DNA from: Borrelia sp. P9F1
Lineage (GTDB): Bacteria > Spirochaetota > Spirochaetia > Borreliales > Borreliaceae
Reading direction: 5' to 3'
Length of the DNA stretch: 64,000 nt
Assembly (NCBI RefSeq): GCF_030436115.1
Contig: NZ_CP129407.1
Span: 213,265 to 277,264 of the forward strand
Both the position numbers and the translations under genes were made by a program. Under the pieces are notes generated by a model, which made no database searches, was not told the origin of the DNA, and worked only from the letters and a program-made list of their open reading frames with translations. Below are positions 54,570 through 64,000 of this stretch, piece after piece; position 1 is the first letter of the stretch; each line of letters opens with the position of its first letter.

Positions 54570-56684
54570 ATGAAAATTTGGAAAAAAAAAGAAGTTGATG
54601 TAAAAAAAGAGAATGTAGTGAATATCGCAAAAAAATATAACATTAGCCTTCTTGAAGCGACACTACTCATGAGAAGAGAGATTAAAGAAGAAGACTTTTT
54701 ATTCTTTATTGAAGATAGTGTGAATTTAATGCATAATCCATTTTTACTAAAAAACATAGATAAATTTATTTACAGAATAAATGAGGCTATTGAAGAGAAT
54801 GAAAGTATATTAATCTTTGGAGACAAGGATGCTGACGGGATCACAGCTACGATCATCATGTATGAGACACTTAAAGATTTTGGCATTAATGTAACCTATA
54901 AGATACCCTCTAATGGAGAGTTCTATGGAATTACAAAGGAATTAATTGACAAAGCATCTGAGGATAAAATATCAGTCATCATTACTGTTGATTGTGGCAT
55001 TTCTAATATTGAAGAAGCAAATTATGCGAGATCGAAAAATATAGAAGTAATTATTACAGACCACCATCTTCCCAACAAAGAGCTTGATACAGAAATTATC
55101 ATCATTAATCCCCATTTAAAAGGCGATCTATCTCCATTTAAAGAAATAGCTGGATGCTATGTTAGCTTTAAAGCATGTCTTGCCCTCTATCTATCTACTA
55201 CCAATCTTTATAATAAAAACATTGTGTTTTTATTTCTAGAAAAACTGAATGATAAAATTGTTATTAATGCCATAGAAATACACAACTACATTTTAAAAAA
55301 GCATCTCTTACTAGAAAGCACTGATGATCTACAAATTAATATCAACAAACTAGAAGAGTTTTCAAAAGGTAAACACATAATTGTATTTAACAAAAATGAA
55401 CAAAATCAACTTTTAAATGAATTCTTTAATCAAAAAATAGATATTGAAACAATTGATATCAGTGAAGATTTTATAAGAAAGTATCCAAAATTCGCTAAAA
55501 AAACACTCAAAGAACTTATTCAAATTACAAAATATTTTAAGTATAGAGAACTTCATATTAAGGACAAGCTTTATTACGTTTTTTATAACATCATATTTGA
55601 AACAAATAAGAATTTACTAAAAAAATGTCTTAAGAACCTTAAATTTGTTGCGATAGGAACCATTGCTGATAATATGCCAATCATTAATGAAAATCGAACT
55701 GTTGTAAAAGAAGGACTTAAAGAAATTGCATTAAAAGAAAGAATTCCCATTAACTGTTTACTAAAAGATGCTAACATATTGACAAAGCCAATAATAAGTT
55801 CATCAGATATTGCTTTTAAGATTGCCCCTATGTTAAATTCAACAGGAAGGCTTGAAAAAGCAGATATTACGATTAAATTTTTATTAACCGAAGACATTAA
55901 TAAAATAGAAAACAGGTTTAAAGAAATCAAGAGCATAAATACTTTAAGAAAACGTAAGGAAGATGTTTCTTGGAACACACACAGCGAAAATACCATTTTC
56001 AAAAATGATAAATTCATTGTATGCTATGACAAATATACTCCAAAGGGAATTAGTTCTAGAATGGCAACAAGGCTCTCATCTTATTATCAAAAAGTTGCCG
56101 TTTTTCTAACAAAACAGGATAACATAATCAAGGGATCTATAAGATCAAACAACAAAATCAACTCGAAAGATTTAATTTCAATGATACCATGTTCTCTATT
56201 AATAAATTCTGGAGGCCATAAAGCAGCCGCTGGGTTCACGCTTTACGAGAATGTTTTAAATGAATTCATTAAGGAGCTTGAACATGCTATTGAAAAAATA
56301 GAATACAGTGACCAATATGAAGACTCCATACTCATTGATGCCATTATACCTAAGGACTTTAAAAAACAAGAGCTTTTAAAAATAGTTGACTTGTTTGAAC
56401 CTTACGGGCATGGATTTAGAGAATTTATCTTAACAATGGAGGATGTACACATTCAGGATCTCAGAACAATTGATAAAAATGGCACCTCTAAGCATATAAT
56501 TATGAAAATTAAAAATAGTCAAGATCAATACAGAGCTATTTACTTTAATGGAACTCAAAACATTCAAGAGCTCGGTATTAAAGATGGACAAAGTATAGAT
56601 ATAATATTCACAGTTAGTGAAGACTTTTACAATCAAAGTGATAAAATACTAAAAATTATGGACATTAAAAAGAGAGCAAATTAA
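54570..56684 (+). CDS. recJ: Single-strand-specific exonuclease RecJ, enlarged
   Basis: I chose the ATG at 54570 (704 residues); a TTG four codons earlier is the alternative. The DHH phosphoesterase motifs are present: GDKDADGIT, VDCGIS and TDHHLP. The segment FVAIGTIADNMPI and the later SGGHKAAAGFTL (DHHA1) are typical. Between AGCYVSFKACLAL and FVAIGTIADNMPI there is a region of roughly 150-170 residues where E. coli RecJ has a short linker, which explains the length (E. coli 577). It degrades 5'-ended single strands in recombination and mismatch repair. It follows the recO-like gene by 22 bases. Confidence 0.93.
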   Translation: MKIWKKKEVDVKKENVVNIAKKYNISLLEATLLMRREIKEEDFLFFIEDSVNLMHNPFLLKNIDKFIYRINEAIEENESILIFGDKDADGITATIIMYETLKDFGINVTYKIPSNGEFYGITKELIDKASEDKISVIITVDCGISNIEEANYARSKNIEVIITDHHLPNKELDTEIIIINPHLKGDLSPFKEIAGCYVSFKACLALYLSTTNLYNKNIVFLFLEKLNDKIVINAIEIHNYILKKHLLLESTDDLQININKLEEFSKGKHIIVFNKNEQNQLLNEFFNQKIDIETIDISEDFIRKYPKFAKKTLKELIQITKYFKYRELHIKDKLYYVFYNIIFETNKNLLKKCLKNLKFVAIGTIADNMPIINENRTVVKEGLKEIALKERIPINCLLKDANILTKPIISSSDIAFKIAPMLNSTGRLEKADITIKFLLTEDINKIENRFKEIKSINTLRKRKEDVSWNTHSENTIFKNDKFIVCYDKYTPKGISSRMATRLSSYYQKVAVFLTKQDNIIKGSIRSNNKINSKDLISMIPCSLLINSGGHKAAAGFTLYENVLNEFIKELEHAIEKIEYSDQYEDSILIDAIIPKDFKKQELLKIVDLFEPYGHGFREFILTMEDVHIQDLRTIDKNGTSKHIIMKIKNSQDQYRAIYFNGTQNIQELGIKDGQSIDIIFTVSEDFYNQSDKILKIMDIKKRAN

Positions 56685-57619
56685 TGCTTATCATAAAAAG
56701 CTTCTTGCTCATGTTTGTAAGCCTATTCAATATAAATGAAATAAGAGATGACTTGGTAAGAGGCTACTATCAAAGGGAAGTCTTTCAAGGAGAGCTCACT
56801 TACTTCGCAAGCAACAAAAATTTTAAAAAACTATCGCTCCTGAGTAATAACAAAAACCCTATTTTAAGCTCCTATCCTTTCAAATTTGAAGTAGATAACA
56901 AAACATATTACATAGCGTTATTGGGAATTACGCCAATGATTAAAGAAGGAGTGAGAAAAATTGAAATAGAATTCGAAAATGAAAAATATATCAAGGAAAT
57001 AGAGATAAAAAAATTTGAATTTAGAAAGACAACTATTAAGCTAGATAAAAAAAAAGCAAAGATTTTCAAGCATCAAAAGTCCGTAAAAGCGAAAGAACAG
57101 GCTCTTATATTATGGAATATAATTGGAAACATAGGAGATGCTTCAATATACCACTACGATACTTTAGTTCACCCTATCAAAGATCAATATAGAATAAGCA
57201 GTCCTTATGGAGACCAGAGGATTTATACTCAGGAAAATAAAAAAATATCAAATCTAACAATGCATAAAGGCAAAGATTACGCACCTTTTAAGAGAGAAAA
57301 AACACCTATTTTTGCAGCCGGAAGAGGAAAAGTGGTATTCGCAAGAGACAGGGAAATTACTGGAAAAACTGTAATTATTCAACACTTACCAGGTGTATAT
57401 ACAATTTATCTACATCTATCAAAATTTGGAGTTAAAGAAAATAAAATAGTTCATACTGGAGAATATATTGGAAATGTTGGAAACACGGGCATTTCCACAG
57501 GACCTCATCTACATTTTGAAGTTAGAGTTAATGGGGTTGCTGTAAATCCAGACTTCTTCCTAAAGCATATGCTTATTGACAAAAATAAAATAATCAATAA
57601 TATTGAGAAGATGAGGTAG
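56684..57619 (+). CDS. M23-family peptidase (BB0255 homologue)
   Basis: The 311-residue protein has a short hydrophobic N-terminus (about 1-17) suggesting export. A beta-rich domain (about 45-120) is followed by an M23 domain: [15 protein letters not shown] and [10 protein letters not shown] hold the zinc ligands and catalytic His, so it should be active against peptidoglycan crosslinks. The ATG shares one base with the recJ stop (TAATG). rpsU follows 16 bases later. Confidence 0.9.
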   Translation: MLIIKSFLLMFVSLFNINEIRDDLVRGYYQREVFQGELTYFASNKNFKKLSLLSNNKNPILSSYPFKFEVDNKTYYIALLGITPMIKEGVRKIEIEFENEKYIKEIEIKKFEFRKTTIKLDKKKAKIFKHQKSVKAKEQALILWNIIGNIGDASIYHYDTLVHPIKDQYRISSPYGDQRIYTQENKKISNLTMHKGKDYAPFKREKTPIFAAGRGKVVFARDREITGKTVIIQHLPGVYTIYLHLSKFGVKENKIVHTGEYIGNVGNTGISTGPHLHFEVRVNGVAVNPDFFLKHMLIDKNKIINNIEKMR

Positions 57620-57635
57620 TAAAGGGGGTGATTTT

Positions 57636-57848
57636 TTGGTAACTGTCAATGTGGACAAGAGTGAAGGTTTAGAGAAAGCATTGAAACGTTTTAAAAGAAT
57701 GATTGAAAAAGAGGCAATAATTCGAGAGTGGAAAAGAAGAGAATACTACGAAAAACCGTCTACCATTCGTGTTAAGAAAGAAAAAGCTTTTAAAAGAAAA
57801 CAAGCAAAAAAAGTCAGAAAATTAAAACAAAAAATTGGGAGACAATAA
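57636..57848 (+). CDS. rpsU: Ribosomal protein bS21
   Basis: The 70-residue basic protein matches bS21: [19 protein letters not shown] near the start, then [13 protein letters not shown] and a Lys/Arg-rich tail. The start codon is TTG with a strong AAGGGGGTGA ribosome site. bS21 helps 30S bind mRNA at initiation. It ends the recO-recJ-M23-rpsU group and has a terminator after it. Confidence 0.95.
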   Translation: MVTVNVDKSEGLEKALKRFKRMIEKEAIIREWKRREYYEKPSTIRVKKEKAFKRKQAKKVRKLKQKIGRQ

Positions 57849-57851
57849 AGA

Positions 57852-57884
57852 AGAGGTATTCAATTCTGAATATCTCTCTTTTTT
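57852..57884 (+). terminator. Terminator after rpsU
   Basis: AGAGGTATTCA (57852-57862) pairs with TGAATATCTCT (57867-57877) with one G-T pair, loop of 4, then C and six T. It lies in the 41-base gap before the convergent ftsK stop. Confidence 0.88.
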
Positions 57885-57889
57885 GCTAA

Positions 57890-60244
57890 CTAAATGAAGA
57901 CATCACGTGGCTTTGAGCCCTTTGCGGCGCCTACGTATCCCATCTCTTCCATAAGCTCGATGATTCTTGCGGCTCTGTTGTACCCTATCTTTAATCGTCT
58001 TTGTAGATAAGACGCTGAAGCTTTTCTTGTGGAACGAACGATCTCAAGAGCTTCCTCGAACATGGGTTCATCTGACGGGCTAACAGCTATCTTCTCTGTT
58101 TCACCTACGCTGTCAATAAATATTTCATCGTCAATATAATTTGGAACGCCAAGTTTCTTGACCTCCTCGACTAATCTGTACACTTCTTTTTCATCCAAAA
58201 ACCCACCTTGAATTCTTTGAGGGAAAGGAGTTGTAGGGCTAACATAAAGCATGTCCCCCTTTCCTAAAAGCTTTTCGGCTCCTGAAACTCCAAGAATTAT
58301 CCTTGAATCCATAGCACTAGCTACCATAAAAGAAATTCTTGAAGGAAAATTAGCCTTTATTACACCCGTAATAACATCAACAGATGGCCTTTGGGTAGCA
58401 AGAACTAAATGTATCCCAACAGCCCTAGCCATAGCTGCAAGTCTAGAAATCAAATTCTCCAAATCCTTCCTTGCAGAAAGAATAAGATCCGCAAATTCGT
58501 CAATGATAATTACTAGATAAGGCAAAGAGACTTCATTTAATCCCTCTTCCATCACTTTTCTATTGTAAGCATTAATGTCTCTTACAAGAAAATTATCAAG
58601 GAGAACATACCTTCTCTCCATCTCATCAAGGCACCAACGAAGAGCCTCTAAAGCCCTACGTACATCAGTAATAACGGGAGTTAATAAATGTGGAATATCA
58701 TTAAAAAGCTTAAGTTCAACTATTTTAGGATCTATCATTATAAGTTTAATCTCATCTGGAGACTTTGAAAAAATAATTGAGGCAATAAGCGAGTTAACAC
58801 AAACTGACTTACCAGCCCCAGTAGCTCCTGCTATTAAAAGGTGCGGGGCATTAACAAGATCAAAGACAACATTATCTCCACTAATCTCTTTACCAAGTGC
58901 AAAAGGAATTTTGAAATTATCTCTAAATTCTTTGTTGTCTATTATATCTGAAATTAAAATAAACTCACGTCTTTTATTAGGGATTTCGATCCCCACGGCT
59001 TCTTTACCAGGTATCGGAGCAATAATTCGAACCCTAACTGCTGCAAGCCTTAAGGCAATGTTATCCGATATGGAAGTTATTCTTGAAAGCTTAATGCCCT
59101 TATCTGGACGAACGGCATACATGGTAACAACAGGGCCTTTAATAACATCAATAAGCTTAGCACTAATACCAAACTCTCTAAAAGTTTCCTGTAGAATCAT
59201 CGATTGTTTTTGAATTTCTCTCTCATATGCAATGCCTTCCGCCTCACTCTTGGGCTCTCTTTTATTGAAAACAGAAATATCTATAAAATAATTACTACCA
59301 GCCACGTTTACTAATAAATCATCATCTGAAACTCTAGCAATACTATCTATTATTCCCCTATGCCTTATATCACTGGCCTTAATTTTTCCACTAGCCACTA
59401 GCTTATTACCATCAGATTTTAACAACGATCTATGCTTAGATTCATCACTGCTTAAATCACATTGATCACTTCGTAAAGCCTGATCTTTAAGCAAGCTTAC
59501 CTCCGGTAACGACCCCTCCACTCCCTTTGGCTGCCCAAAAACAGTTTTATCTAAATTAACACTAGAAGGTGTACTAGATTTTCTTGAAAACGTATTAAAA
59601 GACCACAAGGCCTGATACTCTGCCCCATTAATAACATTATCTTTTCCCCCAGGAGGCTCATTCCTGTCCAAATCATTATCAAAATCGTCATAAACCTTAA
59701 TATCTTTTTTAACCTTCAAAGAGCTTAAAAAAGGAAAATAAGCAAACGAACCTTCAAACAAGACTTGAACCCTAAACATTAAAAACCTAATAACATCTAG
59801 GATAAAGTCAGTCCTTTTAAATAATAGGTAATTTAAATAAACCCAAATAACAAACTCTAAAATTAACAGAAGAAAAACAAAAAGATTACCCAGCACTATT
59901 CCAAAATTACTCAAAAACCAGTTAACAAAGCTAGAACCTTCAAGACTAGAGTTAATTTTTAACCAAAACGTTAGGGTAAAAAATAAAATAACTGTATAAT
60001 TCCAATTAAATATAAACCTCTTACTAAGCATATTGTTCCTGTAAACATACCAATTTACAAGGGGGTAAAGTATTAAATAAAATGACAAAAATGAAAAGGT
60101 ATTTATTAACATTTGCCCTATTAAATTGAAAACAAAAAACACAAATATATCCCCTATGGGAGTTAGAGCCACACAAAGCGAAAATAATATGACGACCAAC
60201 ACGAAAAAAAATAAAAATTGAAAATACTGGTAAAACCCCTTCAT
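57890..60244 (-). CDS. ftsK: DNA translocase FtsK
   Basis: With the ATG at 60244 the protein is 784 residues; a TTG two codons earlier is the alternative. Four hydrophobic segments fill the first 170 residues, then a short linker (about 170-310) and the RecA-like motor: GATGAGKSV (Walker A), LVIIIDEFADL (Walker B), ATQRPSVDVITG. The C-terminal winged-helix gamma domain (SASYLQRRLKIGYNRAARII) reads polar DNA motifs. It clears chromosome DNA from the division septum. Confidence 0.95.
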   Translation of the reverse strand: MKGFYQYFQFLFFFVLVVILFSLCVALTPIGDIFVFFVFNLIGQMLINTFSFLSFYLILYPLVNWYVYRNNMLSKRFIFNWNYTVILFFTLTFWLKINSSLEGSSFVNWFLSNFGIVLGNLFVFLLLILEFVIWVYLNYLLFKRTDFILDVIRFLMFRVQVLFEGSFAYFPFLSSLKVKKDIKVYDDFDNDLDRNEPPGGKDNVINGAEYQALWSFNTFSRKSSTPSSVNLDKTVFGQPKGVEGSLPEVSLLKDQALRSDQCDLSSDESKHRSLLKSDGNKLVASGKIKASDIRHRGIIDSIARVSDDDLLVNVAGSNYFIDISVFNKREPKSEAEGIAYEREIQKQSMILQETFREFGISAKLIDVIKGPVVTMYAVRPDKGIKLSRITSISDNIALRLAAVRVRIIAPIPGKEAVGIEIPNKRREFILISDIIDNKEFRDNFKIPFALGKEISGDNVVFDLVNAPHLLIAGATGAGKSVCVNSLIASIIFSKSPDEIKLIMIDPKIVELKLFNDIPHLLTPVITDVRRALEALRWCLDEMERRYVLLDNFLVRDINAYNRKVMEEGLNEVSLPYLVIIIDEFADLILSARKDLENLISRLAAMARAVGIHLVLATQRPSVDVITGVIKANFPSRISFMVASAMDSRIILGVSGAEKLLGKGDMLYVSPTTPFPQRIQGGFLDEKEVYRLVEEVKKLGVPNYIDDEIFIDSVGETEKIAVSPSDEPMFEEALEIVRSTRKASASYLQRRLKIGYNRAARIIELMEEMGYVGAAKGSKPRDVFI

Positions 60245-60265
60245 ATACAACTAGCCCCATCAAAA

Positions 60266-61057
60266 TCAAAGAAAGCAATAAACAACACCAGAAAGAAAAA
60301 ATAAATAAGCTGAAAAATAATAAGTCCTGCTCCCTGCAAGCACTCTGACAAATAAACCCATTGAAAATAGCCCAATAACAAAAGCAACAACCGCTCCCAA
60401 GTTTACTTCAAAAACACTAAAAACCACGTTCAAAGCAAATAATTCTTTCTGCTTCAGCAATAAACTCCCAAACACAATGGGGATCAGAGATAAAAACGAG
60501 ATCTCAAGTGATTTTGACCTGCTAAACCCAAGAAGAATTGAAGCAAAAATTGTAATCCCCGAACGAGAAATACCAGGCATCACACCAATTCCTTGCATAA
60601 TCCCAATAAAAACACCTGAAAACAGAATATTATTTTTCAAATTAAAAATCAAAAGCCTAGATTCAAGTAATAACAATAAAATCCCCGTTAAAACGAAATT
60701 TAACAAAACTACACCAAAGAGGAATGCTTCTTCAAACATTTCTATAAAAATTCCAACAAATGCCGTGATAAAAGTAATTATTGCTATAAGAAATACAGTC
60801 TTTAAATTATCCAAGTCCAATAAAGTAGTCTTTCTTAAAAAAAACAGAACTAGGCTTAGGGCAAGCTCCAGTATTCGACTGCGGTAATAAATCACAACGA
60901 CTAACACAGTTGCTAAATGCAAATAAATATCAAATACTATCGGAACTTCTAACCCCATATACTTCCTTAAAAGTAATAAATGCCCCGAACTAGAGATAGG
61001 GAGAAACTCAGCAATTCCCTGCACAGCTCCTAAAATAATAACCTTAAAAAGATTCAT
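60266..61057 (-). CDS. uppP: Undecaprenyl-diphosphatase UppP (BacA)
   Basis: The 263-residue integral membrane enzyme has the two UppP signatures: [14 protein letters not shown] near the N-terminus and [12 protein letters not shown] around residue 165. It recycles the lipid carrier of peptidoglycan synthesis and gives low-level bacitracin resistance. The ATG at 61057 follows a TTG codon in frame. It sits between slt and ftsK on the same strand, a compact cell-wall/division group. Confidence 0.95.
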   Translation of the reverse strand: MNLFKVIILGAVQGIAEFLPISSSGHLLLLRKYMGLEVPIVFDIYLHLATVLVVVIYYRSRILELALSLVLFFLRKTTLLDLDNLKTVFLIAIITFITAFVGIFIEMFEEAFLFGVVLLNFVLTGILLLLLESRLLIFNLKNNILFSGVFIGIMQGIGVMPGISRSGITIFASILLGFSRSKSLEISFLSLIPIVFGSLLLKQKELFALNVVFSVFEVNLGAVVAFVIGLFSMGLFVRVLAGSRTYYFSAYLFFLSGVVYCFL

Positions 61058-61074
61058 CAACAGTTCTCAATAAT

Positions 61075-63234
61075 CTAGAATCCCTTAGGCAACCTACCCA
61101 CAATGTACTCTACCACAGAATCCATGCCTTTACCCCCATACAACACATCATAAAACACAGAATAGACCAATATTTTCTTAATATAATTCCTAGTCTGCCC
61201 AAAGGGAATCGCTTCAATGAAAAGTTCCCTAGGCATATGCCCATAAGCCTGCTCCCACTTACGAACATTCCCAATGCCAGCATTATAAGACGCAAGAGCC
61301 TTATAAACATCTCCCACCGTTCCTATTCTTTTTTTCAAATAATAAGTTCCTATAATAACATTGTCCTTTGGTTGCTTTAAATCATAATCGTAATACTTAA
61401 GCTCCCTCGATATATCAACGGCCGTCGCTGGCATAACCTGCATAAGTCCAACAGCACCAGGTCTAGATACAGCATCTCTTTTAAAACTACTCTCAGCCTT
61501 TATTAGAGAGAAAACAAGACTAGACTCAAGAACCCTCCTCTTTGACCAATATTTGACCAAAGAACTATACAAATAAGGATAAAGACGCTTATAATCGTCT
61601 CTGCTTAAAGCAGATTTATCTTGTCTCGCAAGGTAATTAATAGCAAGAGTGGCCTCATAATAATACTCATGCCTTACAAGTTCATCATAAAGACCACGGT
61701 AAAAATTAGGAGAAAATCTGTGACCATTCTTAAAATTATCTGCAACAAAAGCACTAACATAAGAATGTAAATTGAATCTCAGAAAACCCTCCAAAAACCT
61801 TTCATAATCAGAAGACTGGTCATAATCAACATCCAAAGTACTCTCAAAAAAATCATCAATATCTTGACCCAACAAATATTTACTCATAAAAGAAGAATAA
61901 GATGTCTTGTCATATTGAATAGAAGAACGCAAAAAATCCCCATATTCACTCCCAGATTTAGCCTTAACAAAATTGTGATATATAAGCCTTGCGTTAATGA
62001 AAGCCAGTCTGGATAAAACAACACCACTAAGTATATCCCTGCCATTATGATAGAGCGCGTACAGATTATCATAATCCTCAAGTTGAATAGCTTCTAAAAC
62101 ATATCCATCCAATACCTTAATAAATGAAGGATTGCTACCGTCTGTATATGTATAAAATCTGGATAGGTTTTGAGAAAAATAGTCTCTTGTATTTTTCGTA
62201 AATATTAAATTACTAAACACCTCATTAAGCATCTCCAGCCTATGAAACTCATTTTCTAAAGAATTAGAACCCAAATATTTAATCACAGTAGACAAACCCG
62301 ACTCTGTCTTTAGTCTCAAGCCTATAAGCCCCAAATAATAATCTTTATAAACACTATCTAAATTACTAAAGAAAGAAAATGCCTTACTTATACGCCCTGA
62401 GGCAAGAAAAGCCTTATAAACATCATTTAAAAATATAAAATTGTTATAATACTCCTTTAAATTATTACCTAATATGCTTATTGCGCCCCCTAGATTCCCA
62501 TTGGCCAGCAACGCCTTAAACCTAACAAGATTTAAAAGGCCTGTACTTAAACGAACTAACCGATCATCTAAAATGAGATAATCATGCGCCCTCACATGTA
62601 GATAGCCTGCTGGTAAATCCTCAAACAACTTCCTAAAATAAACTAATGACTCATCAATATCCGAAATATTGAAATAAAGAACAGCTTTAAACAAAATATT
62701 TTCATTCACTTGAGTCTCTAAAAGATTCATTTTATCTAGTTTATTTAAAACTAAAAGAGCTTCATCATTCTTCCTTTGCCAATAAAGACTTTTAAAATAC
62801 CCCAATAAGATATATTTATTATCTTCATATTTTTTGTAGAGTTTCCTCCCAACAAGTTCAGCTTCAAAATACTCTCTCCTTGCATTATGATATTCCAGGA
62901 GTTTGACAGCAGCAAATTGCTCAACAATATCGTTACCACTATCCACGGCCTTAAACATATATTCCCTAAATTTTTCTTCATATCCTATTTTCCTAAAAAG
63001 ATAGGCAACATACACATACGAGTTTGGATCTATACCAAAATACCCATCAAAATCTTGTCCCTCATAATCAAAATTCCATAACCAGTTCAAATGATTCAAA
63101 TCAAAATCATCTGCATTCCTCTGAAACACACCAACACCTAAAGATTTCTTTTCGAAAGAACAAGACAATAAACTCAGTAGTAATAAAAAAGAAAAGACAG
63201 TCTGGCCAAATAAAAAAAATACCTTCTTAAACAT
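61075..63234 (-). CDS. slt: Soluble lytic transglycosylase-like lipoprotein (Slt)
   Basis: I chose the ATG at 63234 (719 residues), which begins a lipoprotein signal ending LSLLSC; upstream in-frame codons would only lengthen the N-terminus. A long superhelical TPR-like region (about 50-560) precedes the transglycosylase domain: SLIKAESSFKRDAV with catalytic Glu, GAVGLMQVMPATA and ALASYNAGIGNVRKW. It cleaves glycan strands to 1,6-anhydro products. The start overlaps the end of the upstream gene by 8 bases. Confidence 0.93.
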   Translation of the reverse strand: MFKKVFFLFGQTVFSFLLLLSLLSCSFEKKSLGVGVFQRNADDFDLNHLNWLWNFDYEGQDFDGYFGIDPNSYVYVAYLFRKIGYEEKFREYMFKAVDSGNDIVEQFAAVKLLEYHNARREYFEAELVGRKLYKKYEDNKYILLGYFKSLYWQRKNDEALLVLNKLDKMNLLETQVNENILFKAVLYFNISDIDESLVYFRKLFEDLPAGYLHVRAHDYLILDDRLVRLSTGLLNLVRFKALLANGNLGGAISILGNNLKEYYNNFIFLNDVYKAFLASGRISKAFSFFSNLDSVYKDYYLGLIGLRLKTESGLSTVIKYLGSNSLENEFHRLEMLNEVFSNLIFTKNTRDYFSQNLSRFYTYTDGSNPSFIKVLDGYVLEAIQLEDYDNLYALYHNGRDILSGVVLSRLAFINARLIYHNFVKAKSGSEYGDFLRSSIQYDKTSYSSFMSKYLLGQDIDDFFESTLDVDYDQSSDYERFLEGFLRFNLHSYVSAFVADNFKNGHRFSPNFYRGLYDELVRHEYYYEATLAINYLARQDKSALSRDDYKRLYPYLYSSLVKYWSKRRVLESSLVFSLIKAESSFKRDAVSRPGAVGLMQVMPATAVDISRELKYYDYDLKQPKDNVIIGTYYLKKRIGTVGDVYKALASYNAGIGNVRKWEQAYGHMPRELFIEAIPFGQTRNYIKKILVYSVFYDVLYGGKGMDSVVEYIVGRLPKGF

Positions 63235-64000
63235 GAGAACTTCTTTCATACTTTTCAATCTTTTCTTCCTCAAATACACAATGATGAGAAACCCTCAAAT
63301 TTCTAGGGTTTAAAACTTTAGAAAAAATCAAAAATAATGAAAAAAACATCAATAAAAACAAAGAAATAAGACTTAAATAGAGCATAAAAGTTTTCGTAAA
63401 ATCTTCTTTTGAATCCGTATTTAACTGCTCATTTCCATTACCCACACCAAAGCCCCTGCTATCATCCCCAAAAACAGCATCAACCACGCTCTCTCCCAAA
63501 TCCTTATCAATATCTGCAATAATATCATCAACACTCAAATCATCAGAATAAGAAGCTCCATAACCTGAAATATTAACACTACTAAAATCAATATCCTCAT
63601 TCTCAACGAACTCCACAGCATCATTATTAGAATCAAAACTAATATCGTTACCATCAGAGGAAAAGCCATCTAGACCAGCCATACCTATTCCCAAATCACC
63701 CACGTCATGGGAAGACCCATCAGAATCAAAAATATCTCCCCTAAGATTAACGTCCGCCTCTTCTAAATCAAGACCAGAATCGAGATCCAGAGCATTAGAT
63801 GAATCATCACCTGTGTTTAGTGAGCCAGCCAACCCTTCCTCTAAACTGTCTTCATTAACTAAACTAAATTCACCCAAAGATCCTGTACTAGTCAAGCTAT
63901 CAACATCATCTAAAGTGTTTAAAGAAGAATTATCTTTATCCTGTTCAAAACCAACTTCTAAATTTTCAGCAAAATCTAAATCATCAGAATCGGAGAAATG
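63227..64000 (-). CDS. Acidic membrane protein, BB0260 position (5' part outside window)
   Basis: The frame is open to the window edge, so 257 C-terminal residues are visible and the start is missing. Most of it is an Asp/Ser/Gly-rich acidic stretch (repeated DS, DD and SLE patterns; e.g. NALDLDSGLDLEEADVNL) followed by a membrane helix (TFMLYLSLISLFLLMFFSLF) and a short basic tail. This looks like a C-terminally anchored protein with a disordered acidic domain. It overlaps slt and is probably cotranscribed. No family is recognised. Confidence 0.75.
   Translation of the reverse strand, partial: HFSDSDDLDFAENLEVGFEQDKDNSSLNTLDDVDSLTSTGSLGEFSLVNEDSLEEGLAGSLNTGDDSSNALDLDSGLDLEEADVNLRGDIFDSDGSSHDVGDLGIGMAGLDGFSSDGNDISFDSNNDAVEFVENEDIDFSSVNISGYGASYSDDLSVDDIIADIDKDLGESVVDAVFGDDSRGFGVGNGNEQLNTDSKEDFTKTFMLYLSLISLFLLMFFSLFLIFSKVLNPRNLRVSHHCVFEEEKIEKYERSSHV

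Noticed and set aside
55583-56017. 144-codon minus-strand frame inside recJ
   Set aside because: Antisense to conserved RecJ motifs; hydrophobic shadow with no start signal.

Overview
This window is a chromosomal segment of a Borrelia spirochaete, and most likely of the relapsing-fever group. The DNA is very AT-rich by eye, and gene order follows the B. burgdorferi B31 chromosome from about BB0209 to BB0260 (my recollection of locus order, not a search): lmp1-mutL, efp, pstSCAB, a ZIP transporter, alaS-fliG1-pgl, serS, an M16 protease, rpmE-rho-bactofilin-hbb-rpsT, ychF, lnt, dck, glpFK..D, a bactofilin/M23 pair, pepF-pcs-dedA, leuS, lon, recJ, rpsU, ftsK, uppP and slt. The clade evidence is the glycerol locus: glpT (glycerol-3-phosphate permease) and glpQ (glycerophosphodiester phosphodiesterase lipoprotein) lie between glpK and glpD. 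That pair is known from relapsing-fever Borrelia and is absent from Lyme Borrelia. I see no insertion sequence, prophage, CRISPR array, rRNA or replication origin.

Layout. 1-5.4 kb: the end of a gene with Lys-Asp-Ser repeats, lmp1, mutL and a coiled-coil protein, then a CAU tRNA with its own promoter. 5.5-6.75 kb (minus): a lipoprotein and EF-P. 6.8-11.0 kb (plus): the phosphate ABC transporter, with a terminator-like hairpin after pstS and an unusually long PstA. 11.0-16.3 kb (minus): ZIP transporter, short AlaRS, FliG1, 6-phosphogluconolactonase, SIMPL protein. 16.4-22.4 kb: dus, serS, a lipoprotein and an M16C protease. 22.5-29.5 kb (minus): L31, Rho, bactofilin, Hbb, S20, a membrane protein, YchF and a TPR/NHL/VWA protein. 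29.6-32.6 kb: lnt facing the BB0238 homologue and deoxynucleoside kinase. 32.7-39.9 kb (plus): glpF-glpK-glpT-glpQ-glpD, preceded by a long leader holding a broken gene. 40.1-42.2 kb (minus): DUF327, bactofilin and M23 peptidase. 42.4-51.3 kb (plus): rdgB, pepF, pcs, dedA, tRNA-Leu, leuS and an RND/MMPL protein. 51.3-53.8 kb: lon (minus). 53.9-57.9 kb (plus): a RecO-like protein, recJ, a second M23 peptidase, rpsU. 57.9-64 kb (minus): ftsK, uppP, slt and an acidic membrane protein cut by the window edge.

How the genes fit together. GlpF, GlpK and GlpD bring in glycerol, phosphorylate it and oxidise it; GlpQ and GlpT add scavenging of glycerol-3-phosphate from host phospholipid headgroups. Envelope functions are dense: two M23 peptidases, a lytic transglycosylase, UppP, two bactofilins, Lnt and phosphatidylcholine synthase. 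RecO-like, RecJ and MutL give a recombination/repair cluster. Genes are packed tightly: many same-strand pairs overlap by 1-23 bases and several convergent pairs overlap or abut.

Places that merit most attention: the broken gene and 24-bp duplication in the glpF leader; the dyads in the lon/recO divergent region, one of which covers the recO start codon; the repeated TATTGCATA boxes between the BB0236 homologue and lnt; the binding-protein-like domain inside PstA; the extra region inside RecJ; and consensus tRNA promoters hidden in the last codons of upstream genes.
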